Shown here one piece after another: positions 24,493 through 33,333 of a stretch of DNA of 37,642 nt. Numbering within the stretch: the first letter of the stretch is position 1; each line of letters opens with the position of its first letter. The DNA is taken from IMG/VR virus record IMGVR_UViG_3300031111_000020, positions 1 through 37,642 of that record; one strand, written 5' to 3'. Origin of the DNA: a virus. The position numbers were made by a program, and so were the translations under genes. Below the pieces are notes generated by a model, which worked only from the letters and a program-made list of their open reading frames with translations, did not search any database and was not told where the DNA came from.

Positions 24493-24896
24493 TCAATTGC
24501 ACCTACGAAAACATCGTCAGGAACATTTCTCCTGCCAGAACTATCCCTTGAAACCTGTTTGGCGATGGTGCTGATTCCCATGTAGTCGAGCTGCCCAACA
24601 GTATTGGAGCTGGAAACTGCAAGTGTATTGAGTAGAGACTTCAGCCCCTCCATCCCGCCTGTCTCAAAGGCGATCATGAAGTCCAGGTACTGTTTGGCTT
24701 TCTTCAAGTCCTCGATGCCGTTCTTCTGCTTATACCTTCGGATGTACTTGCGAATGTTTCCTCTTGAGAAAGCTATTCCATCTCCAGTTCCGAAGATGCA
24801 CTCGATCTCTTCCAGTTCCCCTCCGTCCTTGTAGCGGGAAGGGGAGTGGATTGTTTCATTTGTATTTGTATTTGTGAAATGTCCGATGTGTGGCAT
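24489..24896 (-). CDS. DUF3310 protein (nucleotide-kinase-like family)
   Basis: The 135-aa protein carries the DUF3310 signature: YKDGGELEEIECIF, FSRGNIRKYIRRYKQKNG and DLKKAKQYLDFMI. The same family is linked to the C-terminal part of T7 gp1.7, a nucleotide kinase, although this short version has no P-loop. The ATG at 24896 is chosen because GGAGG precedes it and its TAATG overlaps the upstream gene; a longer frame to 25046 runs through two other small genes. The C-terminal 50 residues are not recognised. Confidence 0.8.
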   Translation of the reverse strand: MPHIGHFTNTNTNETIHSPSRYKDGGELEEIECIFGTGDGIAFSRGNIRKYIRRYKQKNGIEDLKKAKQYLDFMIAFETGGMEGLKSLLNTLAVSSSNTVGQLDYMGISTIAKQVSRDSSGRRNVPDDVFVGAIE

Positions 24897-25015
24897 TAGT
24901 GCCTCCACGCTGCGATGATCAAGGCGATTACTACGCCTGCGCAGAAGATGCTTGCGACGACAGAACCGAATACAACGAGGTTGGCTAGAACATAAGTATC
25001 GATTACTAACTGCAT
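24896..25015 (-). CDS. Small single-pass membrane protein
   Basis: A 39-aa frame encodes MQLVIDTYVLANLVV followed by more hydrophobic residues to a final WRH, so nearly all of it is one membrane helix. AAAGGAGAAATAA precedes the ATG, the stop of the previous small gene abuts it, and its own stop overlaps the DUF3310 start as TAATG. Tight packing on both sides supports translation. No function can be assigned. Confidence 0.65.
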   Translation of the reverse strand: MQLVIDTYVLANLVVFGSVVASIFCAGVVIALIIAAWRH

Positions 25016-25156
25016 TTATTTCTCCTTTGAAATTAGCTGCTTGCAATTGCGGTGAGGATCGAATGCGTTATTTTCCCACGCCTCGATGTCTTCCCGTATA
25101 GCAGTTTCCAGTTCCTCGATTCTCTTCCTTAAGGCATTCGTAAGTGCTCCACTCAT
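25016..25156 (-). CDS. Small charged helical protein
   Basis: A 46-aa frame begins MSGALTNALRKRIEELETAI and ends KQLISKEK. It is predicted helical, with an alternating acidic/basic pattern. AAAGGAGA precedes the ATG at 25156, ten bases after the DNA polymerase stop, and the stop directly precedes the next ATG. Position and ribosome binding site support a gene; function is unknown. Confidence 0.65.
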   Translation of the reverse strand: MSGALTNALRKRIEELETAIREDIEAWENNAFDPHRNCKQLISKEK

Positions 25157-25165
25157 AAGTCTCCT

Positions 25166-26992
25166 TTAATGGGTCTCAGCCCAAGTTCTCCCGATCCCAA
25201 ACTCACCATCGAGAGGACACTTGAAGTTGAATAGTTTCCCTGCATCTATAATTGCCCGCACACCGAGCTTTCCTACTTCGTTTGCGATGTCAGGGTCTAC
25301 TTCCATCTGCCATTCATCATGTACGTTGGCGCAGTAAGCCCACCTATATCCGTGCTCTCCGAACTTTGCGCAGCACGAGTCATAGAGCAGGACGTAAGCT
25401 TCCTTCATGATGATAGCTCCGGCAGACTGAAGTAGAGTGTTAAGAGCGGAGTGTTGCGATCTGCAAGGGATTGTTCTCCCGTCCAGACCTCTGATCCACC
25501 CTTGCACCCTTGCCTTCTGCTGCACTTTACCTATCAGTTTCTTTAAACCTGGAAGAGCAGCAAAGAATGCTTCCTGTATTTCTTTAGCACGCTGCATGGA
25601 AACACCGAGAATGCCTGCCAGTGTGCGCACGCCTGCACCATACAAGAAGGCGTAAATAAATCTCTTCGCCTGATCCCTAGTGTCCATTCCACCCATTTCC
25701 TGATTGAAGGTGTGGACATCCCCTTCGAGAACAATCTTGATGTACTCACCACCATCGAATGCAGCCATGTACCCTGCGAGTGTTCGTAGTTCGAGGCCCG
25801 ATGCGTCGATGCCTACGAGCACCTTATTCTTTGGCACTGTGAACAGTTCTCTAAAATCCTTTCCGAAAGGGACGACACCGTTTGCGTTATGGATGGAAGG
25901 AACCTGTCCGATGTTCGGGTACATGTGTGTCATTCTGGAAGTCACCGCACCGCAGGTGTTCATGCTGCCGTGTATACGTCCTGTCTCTTCATTGTAGTTC
26001 TTCATCAAAGCCTGCTTACCAACCGCAAGCTGCCCGAGTCTCTTCTTGAGCATCTGAGACTCAAGGAGCATAGGGATGATTGGGTACTTCAAGGTCTTAA
26101 GGACTTCCTCAGAGACAACAGGCTGTCCCTCTTTTGTGTACTCTTTAGGTTTCCATCCGTACTTCTTCTGAAGCTGATACCCGATGTGGTCATTGCTGTT
26201 CGGATTAAATTCGGTGAGCTTGATCTTGCAAATCGGTACACCCTTTGTGTACCCGAGCCTTGCATTGTTCACCTTAGGGACAAATACTTCAGACATTTCG
26301 CCCTTACCCCATTTGGCAGGAGCGTACCAAGGTTCGATCATTGCAATCGCCTTAGCGTCTACTTCCTCTTTCCTCTCAGCGAGTGTCCCGTGTAGAGATT
26401 GTGCTGCCTTGATATCGAACATGAAACCGTTAGCTTTCTGTTTCAGAAAGATGCTATGAGCACGCAGCTCAGTGTTAAGCACATTCTCAGGAACTGCCTT
26501 CTCTATCAGACGATCAATAAGCAGGTCGTTCACAACAACGTCTCTCTCACAGTAGTCCGACATTTCTGGAGACCACTCCTGCCAATCGGTTGTTTCACCG
26601 AAGTCGTCCTTGAAGCACCCCATCCTGATTCCGTAGGCTTTGAGACTGTGCGAACCTATCAAACTCCTAGGGAATGTTCCTTTATTGAACCTGCCCCAAT
26701 CGCTCTTGCTTATATCTGGAGTGGCACATCTCGCCCATGGAAGGGTGTCTACGATTTTCCCTTGAGGTTTCCAATCCGGGTACACTATCTGGATCGCAGG
26801 AATATCGAACCCTTCGATGTGGTGGCCTGAAATGGAAGAGGCAGCACCTAATCGTGCCACCCCTTCGTCAATGCTCTTGCTTTGTGAATCGTAGCGATCA
26901 ATCTCTCCGGTCACTCGATCCTTGATAACGATACAATGAATCTTGTCCATCGTATCGAGTAAACCATTAGTCTCTATGTCGAATACAAGCAA
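25166..26992 (-). CDS. DNA polymerase, family A (T7 gp5-like)
   Basis: The 608-aa replicative polymerase (T7 gp5 is 704 aa) has an N-terminal 3'-5' exonuclease with FDIETNG (D5, E7) and a YCERDV motif near residue 147. The polymerase shows motif A DASGLELR (D396), the O-helix RDQAKRFIYAFLYG with Tyr447 at the position of T7 Tyr526 (E. coli Phe762), and motif C VHDE (558-560). It starts with TTG, supported by AAGGAGGTGATT nine bases before it and immediate FDIETNG. T7 gp5 uses host thioredoxin; the matching insert is not evident here. Confidence 0.95.
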   Translation of the reverse strand: MLVFDIETNGLLDTMDKIHCIVIKDRVTGEIDRYDSQSKSIDEGVARLGAASSISGHHIEGFDIPAIQIVYPDWKPQGKIVDTLPWARCATPDISKSDWGRFNKGTFPRSLIGSHSLKAYGIRMGCFKDDFGETTDWQEWSPEMSDYCERDVVVNDLLIDRLIEKAVPENVLNTELRAHSIFLKQKANGFMFDIKAAQSLHGTLAERKEEVDAKAIAMIEPWYAPAKWGKGEMSEVFVPKVNNARLGYTKGVPICKIKLTEFNPNSNDHIGYQLQKKYGWKPKEYTKEGQPVVSEEVLKTLKYPIIPMLLESQMLKKRLGQLAVGKQALMKNYNEETGRIHGSMNTCGAVTSRMTHMYPNIGQVPSIHNANGVVPFGKDFRELFTVPKNKVLVGIDASGLELRTLAGYMAAFDGGEYIKIVLEGDVHTFNQEMGGMDTRDQAKRFIYAFLYGAGVRTLAGILGVSMQRAKEIQEAFFAALPGLKKLIGKVQQKARVQGWIRGLDGRTIPCRSQHSALNTLLQSAGAIIMKEAYVLLYDSCCAKFGEHGYRWAYCANVHDEWQMEVDPDIANEVGKLGVRAIIDAGKLFNFKCPLDGEFGIGRTWAETH

Positions 26993-27006
26993 CCAGAATC
27001 ACCTCC

Positions 27007-27141
27007 TTATTTGCCTCCAGTGAAGCACCATTTCTTCCACGGTGAACGTGCGTAAATTCCTGTTTTAAGGTCTTTATAAACAACTGTGTCTGTCTTAGAA
27101 TTGTATGCGATAAACACTTTACCTTTCCCTTTAACTTTCAT
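27007..27141 (-). CDS. Small basic protein between primase-helicase and DNA polymerase
   Basis: A 44-aa frame begins MKVKGKGKVFIAYNSKTDTV and ends SPWKKWCFTGGK. It is basic and looks like a compact beta-strand protein (VFIAYNSKTDTVVYKDL, then GIYARSPW). It fills the gap between genes 4 and 5 homologues, and its stop forms part of the polymerase ribosome binding site (TAAGGAGG). The leader before its ATG has only a weak ribosome binding site. Function unknown. Confidence 0.6.
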   Translation of the reverse strand: MKVKGKGKVFIAYNSKTDTVVYKDLKTGIYARSPWKKWCFTGGK

Positions 27142-27164
27142 AATTTCTAACCCCTATCTCTTTA

Positions 27165-28808
27165 TTAGAATGGATCATCACTGTCACAGAACATGTCGAT
27201 ATCTGCTCTATCTACCGACAGGAGCCTCCCTGTTTTCTCGTTGAACTGGAGGGTATCTCCTGTTCCTGTAATGCCGGTGAACCTATCCTTCATCACCCGC
27301 ATCGTTGCGATGTTCTTCTCTTCATCATCCTGAGGATTACGCTGTAGAGCGATAACCCTGTTGGACAACTGGTAGATTGAGCCTGAACCTCGAAGGTCTG
27401 AGGGACTGACATCGGCCCCTTCTTCGTGGGCCTTTCCTTGCCCCTTCTTCCTTAGGTGAGAGACGATGAGTATTCCGACCTGGGCTTCCTCAGTAAGGGA
27501 TGCGAGGGCTGTCATAAGGTTGTCGATGATCCTCCGCTCGTCACCCATTTCCTCTCCCTGGCCTGACACTGTGATAGAGATGTGGTCGAGGACGATGAAG
27601 TCAACTTCACACCCAAGTGCGAGATACCTGATTTTCGCCATTAGGTTGTCACTCTCCAAGGAACCGAAGTGGTCATACATAAAGAAGCGTCCGTTGCCTG
27701 CGGTAAGGTCGTAAGCTTCCATGTACTGTTCTTTGGTGATCCCTTCTCTATCCAGGTGCAGCCTCTTATTGAGGTGGATGGACATCATTCTCTCAGCAGA
27801 GAACTCGTTGTTCTCTTCGAGTGCGACATACCCGACCTTTAAACCTTGGTCGAGCAAGTCCTTGGCGATCTCAGCCACAAGGGTAGACTTTCCAAGGCCG
27901 GAGCCTGCGGTAAAAGTCCAAAGCTCTCCCTTCCTGAGACCGTATGTGGTTGCGTTCAGTTTTGGATATGGTGTTTGGTACGCACCTACCCTAGGATCGA
28001 TATCGAACCTGTTCTCCATTGAACTTCGCAGTTCAGTCCCGTTGATGATCCCGTCAGGTCTCCATATCTGAGCGTCATAAATAGCGGTTGTTATTGCCTT
28101 GATTTGCCCGGCTTGAAGGAGGTCGTTAGCATCCTTTATCCCATCGTCCCATGTGACTACCTTCGCCTGTCCAGGTTTGAACAGCATAGCAACTCGCTCA
28201 GCTGCTTCTCGTCCCGGCTGATCGTTATCGAAAGCTATGACGACCTCAGGGTAAGACATGCAAAACTCCAGGTTCATTGCGACATATTTGTGCGCATTAC
28301 CAGCACCGTTGGGAACAGAGACTACCTCCCACTTGTTTTGGAAAGCCTGACTGACACTCATTGCATCGATCTCGCCCTCGGTGATCACGAGGCGTTTGCC
28401 TCCCTTGGTCTTGAACCTGTGCTGCCCAAACAGTTCTAGTTTGGATACGTCACCTACCCAACCGAATCGCTTGTCTGGATATCGTAGGTGCTGGGCAACC
28501 ATGACACCTTCCCAATAGTAGGGAGCGATCTGTACCGTTTCTCCCTTCGCTTTGCCGACTCTATATCCGTAACGAGCGCACGCTGCTTCCGTTATTTTCC
28601 TTATAGGGAGAGACCTCACATCCCCATCAATAAAATCCGCAGGTGCTTTATGGTGTTTAGTTGACACAAGCTTTTCTCCCTCCGCTCTGAAGTAGGACCG
28701 GCAACTGAAACAGTAGGCAGTCCCATCGTCATAGTTAGCTTTAGCATCTGATGATCCACACTTCTGACATGAAGAATGGAACTGGAACTGCCCACTGTCT
28801 CTCTCCAT
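27165..28808 (-). CDS. DNA primase-helicase (T7 gp4-like)
   Basis: The 547-aa protein (T7 gp4A is 566 aa) makes RNA primers and unwinds DNA as a hexamer. A zinc finger is formed by C14, C17, C33 and C36. The TOPRIM core shows ITEGEIDAMS (E145) and FDNDQPGR (D194, D196). The helicase has Walker A GSGLGKST at 302-309, VLDHISITVSG as Walker B region, and HLRKKGQGKAHEEG with SDLRGSG toward the end. The C-terminus is acidic (DIDMFCDSDDPF), as in T7, where it binds the polymerase. Confidence 0.95.
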   Translation of the reverse strand: MERDSGQFQFHSSCQKCGSSDAKANYDDGTAYCFSCRSYFRAEGEKLVSTKHHKAPADFIDGDVRSLPIRKITEAACARYGYRVGKAKGETVQIAPYYWEGVMVAQHLRYPDKRFGWVGDVSKLELFGQHRFKTKGGKRLVITEGEIDAMSVSQAFQNKWEVVSVPNGAGNAHKYVAMNLEFCMSYPEVVIAFDNDQPGREAAERVAMLFKPGQAKVVTWDDGIKDANDLLQAGQIKAITTAIYDAQIWRPDGIINGTELRSSMENRFDIDPRVGAYQTPYPKLNATTYGLRKGELWTFTAGSGLGKSTLVAEIAKDLLDQGLKVGYVALEENNEFSAERMMSIHLNKRLHLDREGITKEQYMEAYDLTAGNGRFFMYDHFGSLESDNLMAKIRYLALGCEVDFIVLDHISITVSGQGEEMGDERRIIDNLMTALASLTEEAQVGILIVSHLRKKGQGKAHEEGADVSPSDLRGSGSIYQLSNRVIALQRNPQDDEEKNIATMRVMKDRFTGITGTGDTLQFNEKTGRLLSVDRADIDMFCDSDDPF

Positions 28809-28821
28809 TGTTATCTCCTAT

Positions 28822-29082
28822 TTATTCAGTGCCAAAATCCTCTTCGAACCACACTGGAACATCCTGTTCGAACGCAGGGTTTATTCTGTACTCCATGTAT
28901 CTCTTGCCTGACCCAGGAGCTGTCTTCATCCTGCTCACGATGGCATCACCCCATCCGGATAATTTCTTGAGATCGTGAATCCTGCTAGGGAGTCTCTCGA
29001 TGCCGTAGTTCCTTTCAGCAATCAACCCTGTGATCGGATTACCTTCAGACAGGTGCTTTGCGAGTTTCGCTACTTGATTCAT
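28822..29082 (-). CDS. Small helix-turn-helix protein
   Basis: The 86-aa protein has a winged-helix pattern: VAKLAKHLSEGNPITGLIAE, then RLPSRIHDLKKLSGWG, then GKRYMEYRINP. This matches short phage HTH proteins found near replication genes. The ATG at 29082 has GGAGG eight bases before it; a longer start at 29139 would overlap the endonuclease gene and adds unrelated residues. The C-terminus is acidic (VWFEEDFGTE), reminiscent of replication-partner tails. It may bind DNA, but its target is unknown. Confidence 0.75.
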   Translation of the reverse strand: MNQVAKLAKHLSEGNPITGLIAERNYGIERLPSRIHDLKKLSGWGDAIVSRMKTAPGSGKRYMEYRINPAFEQDVPVWFEEDFGTE

Positions 29083-29116
29083 TGGTCTTACCTCCAGGTA
29101 TGTAACAGCCTCGAAG

Positions 29117-29527
29117 TCAAAGAGACCTCCGAGGCTCATTAATCCATGCTTCAGGGATCAATCCCTTGGCATACTTAAAACCGTTCTTTTCACACCACAT
29201 TGCGTATGTTGTCTTACTTGTCTTGCTGATAGTGGCGTTAGGGTTAGTGAATACGAAACGAATATCTAATTCAGGGTGCTGTTCCTGAATCATGCAGTGC
29301 TTCGCACGATCCTCAGGCATCAGTCTCCCCTTCGATTCGATAATGATTCCGTTCGGGAGTATAAAGTCTGGGGTGTACTTCCTCTTCTTCTCAGGTTGCG
29401 TGAATGCAATCTTCATTGTTTCGTATTGAGGATCGATCCCTAGACCCTTGAGTTGATCGGCTATTTTTGACTCAAGCCCAGAGCGGTATCCACGAGCGTA
29501 CGCAGACTTCCGCTTCTGGTATCCCAC
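29117..29527 (-). CDS. Endonuclease I / Holliday junction resolvase (T7 gp3-like)
   Basis: The 136-aa enzyme resolves branched DNA before packaging and breaks down host DNA. Catalytic residues line up with T7 gp3 with a one-residue shift: E19 in GLESKIADQL, D54 in YTPDFIL, and E64 and K66 in IIESKGR. Length is close to T7 (149 aa). It starts with GTG, whose G overlaps the SSB stop as TAGTG, so it is translationally coupled to SSB. Order SSB, endonuclease, primase is as in T7. Confidence 0.95.
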   Translation of the reverse strand: MGYQKRKSAYARGYRSGLESKIADQLKGLGIDPQYETMKIAFTQPEKKRKYTPDFILPNGIIIESKGRLMPEDRAKHCMIQEQHPELDIRFVFTNPNATISKTSKTTYAMWCEKNGFKYAKGLIPEAWINEPRRSL

Positions 29528-30153
29528 TAGAAATCTTCGCTATCCGCTTCACTTGCCTCTTCAGTCTCGTCGGAAGCGTCGTAACCTTCCTCTTCACCGA
29601 AACCGTGAGTGGCAGCAGTGGCCCCATTTCCACCAACCAACTCGATGATCTGAACAGCGTTCATGCGAAGAGTCACACCCGCTGCAGCACGAGCAGCCAT
29701 GAAATAATCCGCCAGGACAAAGGACACCTTAAGGATCGAACCTCCGTAGATGGCAGGAACAGGGGATAACTTATTGCGCTTACTGTCGAAGACATCAGGG
29801 GAGATAGTGAACGTATCTCCTGTCTTCCTGCTGGTGATGGTGTGGTTCATCTTGAACTTGAACTCCAAGACACCAGGAACCTCTTCACCATCATCGTCAA
29901 GCTGTGGTCCGTAGGGATATTCCTTGACCATCTTCTTTGCTACAGCGGGTTTGGCCTGCTTTTTCGCTGCCTCGAAGGATGCGTCAACAGCAGCATCAAT
30001 CTTCTCGCAGAGTTCCTTGCACTCATCAGTAGGGATGAGCAGGTTGACCTTAAACACGCCACCTTCGTTGAACTGAGTATCCGGGTTTTTCAGCCATGCA
30101 TACTTGGCCTCACCCTTCGGGCTTACGAGTCTTTCCTGTTTCTCTTTCGCCAT
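29527..30153 (-). CDS. Single-stranded DNA-binding protein (T7 gp2.5-like)
   Basis: The 208-aa protein (T7 gp2.5 is 232 aa) shows the gp2.5 layout: an early KYAWLKNPDTQFNEGGVFKV strand region, the OB-fold core with LEFKFKMN, and a C-terminal acidic tail (EETEEASEADSEDF) ending in an aromatic residue, which in T7 is needed to contact gp4 and gp5. It covers single-stranded DNA at the fork and promotes annealing. AAAGGAGAATT precedes the ATG. It is preceded by two small Cys-containing genes. Confidence 0.93.
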   Translation of the reverse strand: MAKEKQERLVSPKGEAKYAWLKNPDTQFNEGGVFKVNLLIPTDECKELCEKIDAAVDASFEAAKKQAKPAVAKKMVKEYPYGPQLDDDGEEVPGVLEFKFKMNHTITSRKTGDTFTISPDVFDSKRNKLSPVPAIYGGSILKVSFVLADYFMAARAAAGVTLRMNAVQIIELVGGNGATAATHGFGEEEGYDASDETEEASEADSEDF

Positions 30154-30165
30154 TACAATTCTCCT

Positions 30166-30396
30166 TTAAATGTAAAGAGGTTCGTCGTCGATATCGTCGA
30201 TATTAACCTCGCACTGATCATCGAAGCAGTACCCACACACATCGCAGTCCACCGGCAGAATGCCTCTCTCGAACTGCGTGATGAGACACTCAGGCGAAAG
30301 GTTTGCGTTGTTGAGTTGGATGTAAATATCGACGGGAAGGATTTCTTCCTTAACCCAGTAGTAGTAAGCGGTGTAGATCAGGTATTTGTCGTTCAT
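30166..30396 (-). CDS. Small acidic Cys-containing protein
   Basis: The 76-aa protein starts MNDKYLIYTAYYYWVKEEIL and has CDVCGYCFDDQC in the C-terminal part, followed by many Asp. The four close Cys could bind zinc, although spacing is unusual. Its ATG overlaps the previous stop as ATGA and it is just before SSB, in one operon. No family is recognised. Confidence 0.7.
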   Translation of the reverse strand: MNDKYLIYTAYYYWVKEEILPVDIYIQLNNANLSPECLITQFERGILPVDCDVCGYCFDDQCEVNIDDIDDEPLYI

Positions 30397-30665
30397 ACTA
30401 CTTTCCCTTCCGCATACAGCTTGGCTCTGAACGCAGCCATTGCACGCTTCGCCATCTTTCTAGAATTGCGGTGTACGCACTGACAGCTGGTGAACACACC
30501 AAGGCTTTTGTTAAAACCAAGGTGTCCTCTGCCGAAGCACCTGGGGCAAAATGGGAGAGCTTTAGACCTCAGGTAGACCTGCTGATGAGTGAGCATCTTC
30601 TGGTGACTTCCGAGAGCTTTCTTGTAGCTTCTCTCGTTCCACCACCTGCGGATTTTAGTGAGCAA
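30393..30665 (-). CDS. Small zinc-finger-like protein after RNAP
   Basis: The 90-aa basic protein has CPRCFGRGHLG and a following CQCVH, like half of a DnaJ-type zinc finger, flanked by Arg/Lys-rich helices (KIRRWWNERSYKKAL, then RKMAKRAMAAFRAKLY). It starts with TTG; a GGAGG five bases before it supports this and no better start exists. It follows RNAP by 46 bases. A nucleic-acid-binding role is likely from charge and fold; function unknown. Confidence 0.7.
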   Translation of the reverse strand: MLTKIRRWWNERSYKKALGSHQKMLTHQQVYLRSKALPFCPRCFGRGHLGFNKSLGVFTSCQCVHRNSRKMAKRAMAAFRAKLYAEGKVV

Positions 30666-30711
30666 GATAACCTCCTATTCAGTAAGGGTTTGCTATTCGG
30701 AACCGTATAGT

Positions 30712-33135
30712 TCATGCGAAAAAATAAGGGGAGTTCTTTACAACAGAAATATCCAGGTCGCCCTGCTGTGGTGTAGGGGGTACTGCATCTTTCAGATTAG
30801 CAGGGAGTTGTTCCACTACCTCCTTCCTGAATCGTTCAAGCTGATTCGTTGAGTACATCTGAACAAAGGTTTCTCTTATTGTCTCGTGGAGTTCAGGTAT
30901 CATGGATGCATGCGCCCCGATACTGTCGTGGATCGTAGTGATCGGACTATCCCAAGCGTTGATAACAGACATAAGATGGGAAGCGTCGTTCGAGTGGATG
31001 TAGTTCGGGGAAATACCTTGAACAGCTCTTCTCGAATCGAGGTTATCCCACTTACTTTCCTTCATGCTTACCCTGATCCTGTTCTCACCGAAGTAGGTAT
31101 TGATTCGCAACGTGTCCTCTTTGGCATACTCCTGGTGAACGAGAAACCCTGAGGGTGTCGTCCACTTAATAGGGATGCCTGCCTGGACCGTCACTTTCGC
31201 TACCTCATGGAGCCAATCCATCACCTGTCTAGAGGCTGTCACAACCGTACCTATCGCATCGTGCAGTTTCTCAGCGTAGTACCGAATGGCCTCGAAAGAA
31301 TCTCCATCTATCTCAAGGTAGTTTTCCTTGATCTTCTCCAGGTCTCCTTTCAGTTGAGTGCGCAACCCATACTTCTTCAAACCGTACGGAGTACACATCA
31401 CAGCACGCTTTGTGGTCTTCCTTGTTATTTTCCCTTGCCATATAATAGCTTCAGGCACACCTTTATCAGCATCAGCCTGAACCATTTCGATAAGAACATC
31501 GGCAACCTCCTGGTAAATGTCTTGCGGTTTGTTTCCTGGGAGAAGGTTCACTGGAGCGGAACCGTCCAACAGCAGAGCACTCAGGTGCTGCAGACCGTTA
31601 CATGTCCCGTCCATAGCTACAGGCAGGTAGGAGACACAATCTAGCCCGTAGTCCATCCACCGTGACCATTCGATACAGAAGGCGAGAAACTGCCACGGTT
31701 CATCGGCTTCAGTCCACCAGAGATTGTTAAGTGCATCAATCCCACACTTGTAGATTTCCTTCTCGTTGTCGGACACCCACTTGTACCGCTCAGGGAAGCT
31801 CACCTTGTCTACACCGAAGCAGTTGGCCCCGTGGATCGCAAGCCAGTACGCCCCCTGCTGGTCGAGCTTAACTCCGTCCGCAAAACGCAGAAGAGATCGT
31901 CCAGCATCATCGGCCTGGGGATTCACGAACCCCTGCAATGGGTACACCCTGCCTCGGAAATCGGAAGCCCACACAAAGTAGATCGCCTCTTCATCCATGA
32001 ATTTTTCAGCGAGGCTAATCTTCATGCCTGTGGCAATGCGCTTGCTCCTATTGCGTACTCTCTGGATGTACACATCCGCAGCTTGCTGCTTCCACATCCT
32101 TAGAACGTCCTTAGCGGGGGCATTGTCGCTATCATTCCAAGGTTTCTTTGGTAGAGGCTCCAGGTCAGAGCAAGGAAGACCGGCTATATCACCACCGGCT
32201 TGCCAGAGTTCCTTCATCACCTTGAGTACTCCACTGTTGATGGCCCATCGTACATCCTGCAGTTTGTTGATAGCTGAGTACACCTCCGGCATGTCCAAGT
32301 TTTTGATCGCACTCTTCGCCTTCGGGTTGTCAACCTTGATCATCTTAACCTTGCTCAGTGGAGACATGTACCCACCATCATCGATTGAAGTCCAAGGCTT
32401 AGGAGGAATGATCATCGGGTAGAATATGGGCTGAAGAAGTTCACACTTAGAATGTGCGTCCGCCAACCACGCATCTACCTCAGGAGTAGGCTCCAACACA
32501 ACAGGAGTGTCCTTGCCTCTCTTCATCTTCACCCTACGAGGTGTGACCATGCCAGTGCTCTCGGCGAACATCGTGATGGCACGCATCCCAATCGCTAATC
32601 TCTCAGACTTGTCGAACTCAATGAGACCCTTTATTCCGATCCGATTTTGCGAAGCAGTGATCACACGCTTCCTGTGTGGAGAAGTGGAGTACTTCATCTG
32701 CTTCTCTAGCACATAGATATACCCAGGATTCTGCTCTTTAAACGTCTTGTACTCGTACTGGTCAATGAGGGACTGACCGAGGCGCAGTGCTATGCCTTGG
32801 ATGTACTCCCCGTTAACTCGTGACATTGTGAAGCTATTAATGATCACCTTTGCCGTGATAAAGGCGATCTCCTCATTAGGCAGTAAACGAAAAAGCTTTA
32901 GGGTGGAGAGGAACCGACCTGACCCACGCCCTGACTTCTCTTTGAAGGCACGGAGAGCATCAATCATGGGTTCCATAGATAATCGCATTAGACGACTCCC
33001 AGGAGGGAGTTCGGATAAGGGAGTCGGTTTTTTCTGATCACCGTGAAGCTGCTTCCTGTATCTGAGAATGGAGTACTGCACGGCTTCATCTTCAAGCGCA
33101 AGCTGACGCTTTAAATCTCCTATTGATACACCCAT
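30712..33135 (-). CDS. Phage single-subunit RNA polymerase (T7 gp1-like)
   Basis: This 807-aa enzyme (T7 883 aa) transcribes middle and late phage genes. It carries DFRGRVYPLQGF, motif A AMDGTCNGLQHL (D509), motif B TRKTTKRAVMCTPYG (K576, Y584), and motif C TIHDSIGA (D737), with the C-terminal SPYFFA foot like T7 FAFA. The ATG at 33135 has GGAGG eight bases before it; GTG two codons upstream is too close to the ribosome binding site. Its leader holds a promoter of its own class (P3), so it probably drives its own synthesis once made. It is separated from early genes by attP. Confidence 0.97.
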   Translation of the reverse strand: MGVSIGDLKRQLALEDEAVQYSILRYRKQLHGDQKKPTPLSELPPGSRLMRLSMEPMIDALRAFKEKSGRGSGRFLSTLKLFRLLPNEEIAFITAKVIINSFTMSRVNGEYIQGIALRLGQSLIDQYEYKTFKEQNPGYIYVLEKQMKYSTSPHRKRVITASQNRIGIKGLIEFDKSERLAIGMRAITMFAESTGMVTPRRVKMKRGKDTPVVLEPTPEVDAWLADAHSKCELLQPIFYPMIIPPKPWTSIDDGGYMSPLSKVKMIKVDNPKAKSAIKNLDMPEVYSAINKLQDVRWAINSGVLKVMKELWQAGGDIAGLPCSDLEPLPKKPWNDSDNAPAKDVLRMWKQQAADVYIQRVRNRSKRIATGMKISLAEKFMDEEAIYFVWASDFRGRVYPLQGFVNPQADDAGRSLLRFADGVKLDQQGAYWLAIHGANCFGVDKVSFPERYKWVSDNEKEIYKCGIDALNNLWWTEADEPWQFLAFCIEWSRWMDYGLDCVSYLPVAMDGTCNGLQHLSALLLDGSAPVNLLPGNKPQDIYQEVADVLIEMVQADADKGVPEAIIWQGKITRKTTKRAVMCTPYGLKKYGLRTQLKGDLEKIKENYLEIDGDSFEAIRYYAEKLHDAIGTVVTASRQVMDWLHEVAKVTVQAGIPIKWTTPSGFLVHQEYAKEDTLRINTYFGENRIRVSMKESKWDNLDSRRAVQGISPNYIHSNDASHLMSVINAWDSPITTIHDSIGAHASMIPELHETIRETFVQMYSTNQLERFRKEVVEQLPANLKDAVPPTPQQGDLDISVVKNSPYFFA

Positions 33136-33235
33136 AGGCACTACCTCCTGATTTAAGTTTTGAGGTTTGTTGTTTTGTGGGTTTGAAACTAAGAGTTAAT
33201 CTTTAAGAAGGGAGTAAACATTGCGCACCATGCAA

Positions 33236-33280
33236 GGCGAGGGAGACTCAGAGGCGACTAGCTGCTTGGTCTCCCCCGCC
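33236..33280 (-). other. Long-stem hairpin in the RNAP leader
   Basis: Two 12-nt arms (33236-33247 and 33269-33280) pair in 11 of 12 positions around a 21-nt loop; one position is mismatched. No U-tract follows, so it is not an intrinsic terminator. It lies between P3 and the RNAP ribosome binding site. A RNase III processing site, as found between T7 early genes, or a stability element is most likely. The rest of this leader (33142-33235) shows no gene. Confidence 0.6.
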
Positions 33281-33333
33281 ACAGCACAGGAGGGAGGAGG
33301 ACGGTATGAAAGTGGGAAATGTTTCGGTTAGTC

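Noticed and set aside
24897-25046. N-terminal extension of the DUF3310 protein by 50 codons.
   Set aside because: It overlays two better-supported small genes and has out-of-frame composition (many Arg and Cys).
29220-29245. tagtggcgtt in the endonuclease gene, giving AACGCCACTA on the minus strand; a similar tagtggcgtt lies at about 16700.
   Set aside because: CACTA is present, but the preceding CGCC is shifted by one base relative to P1-P3, and both lie within coding sequence. Kept out as promoters.
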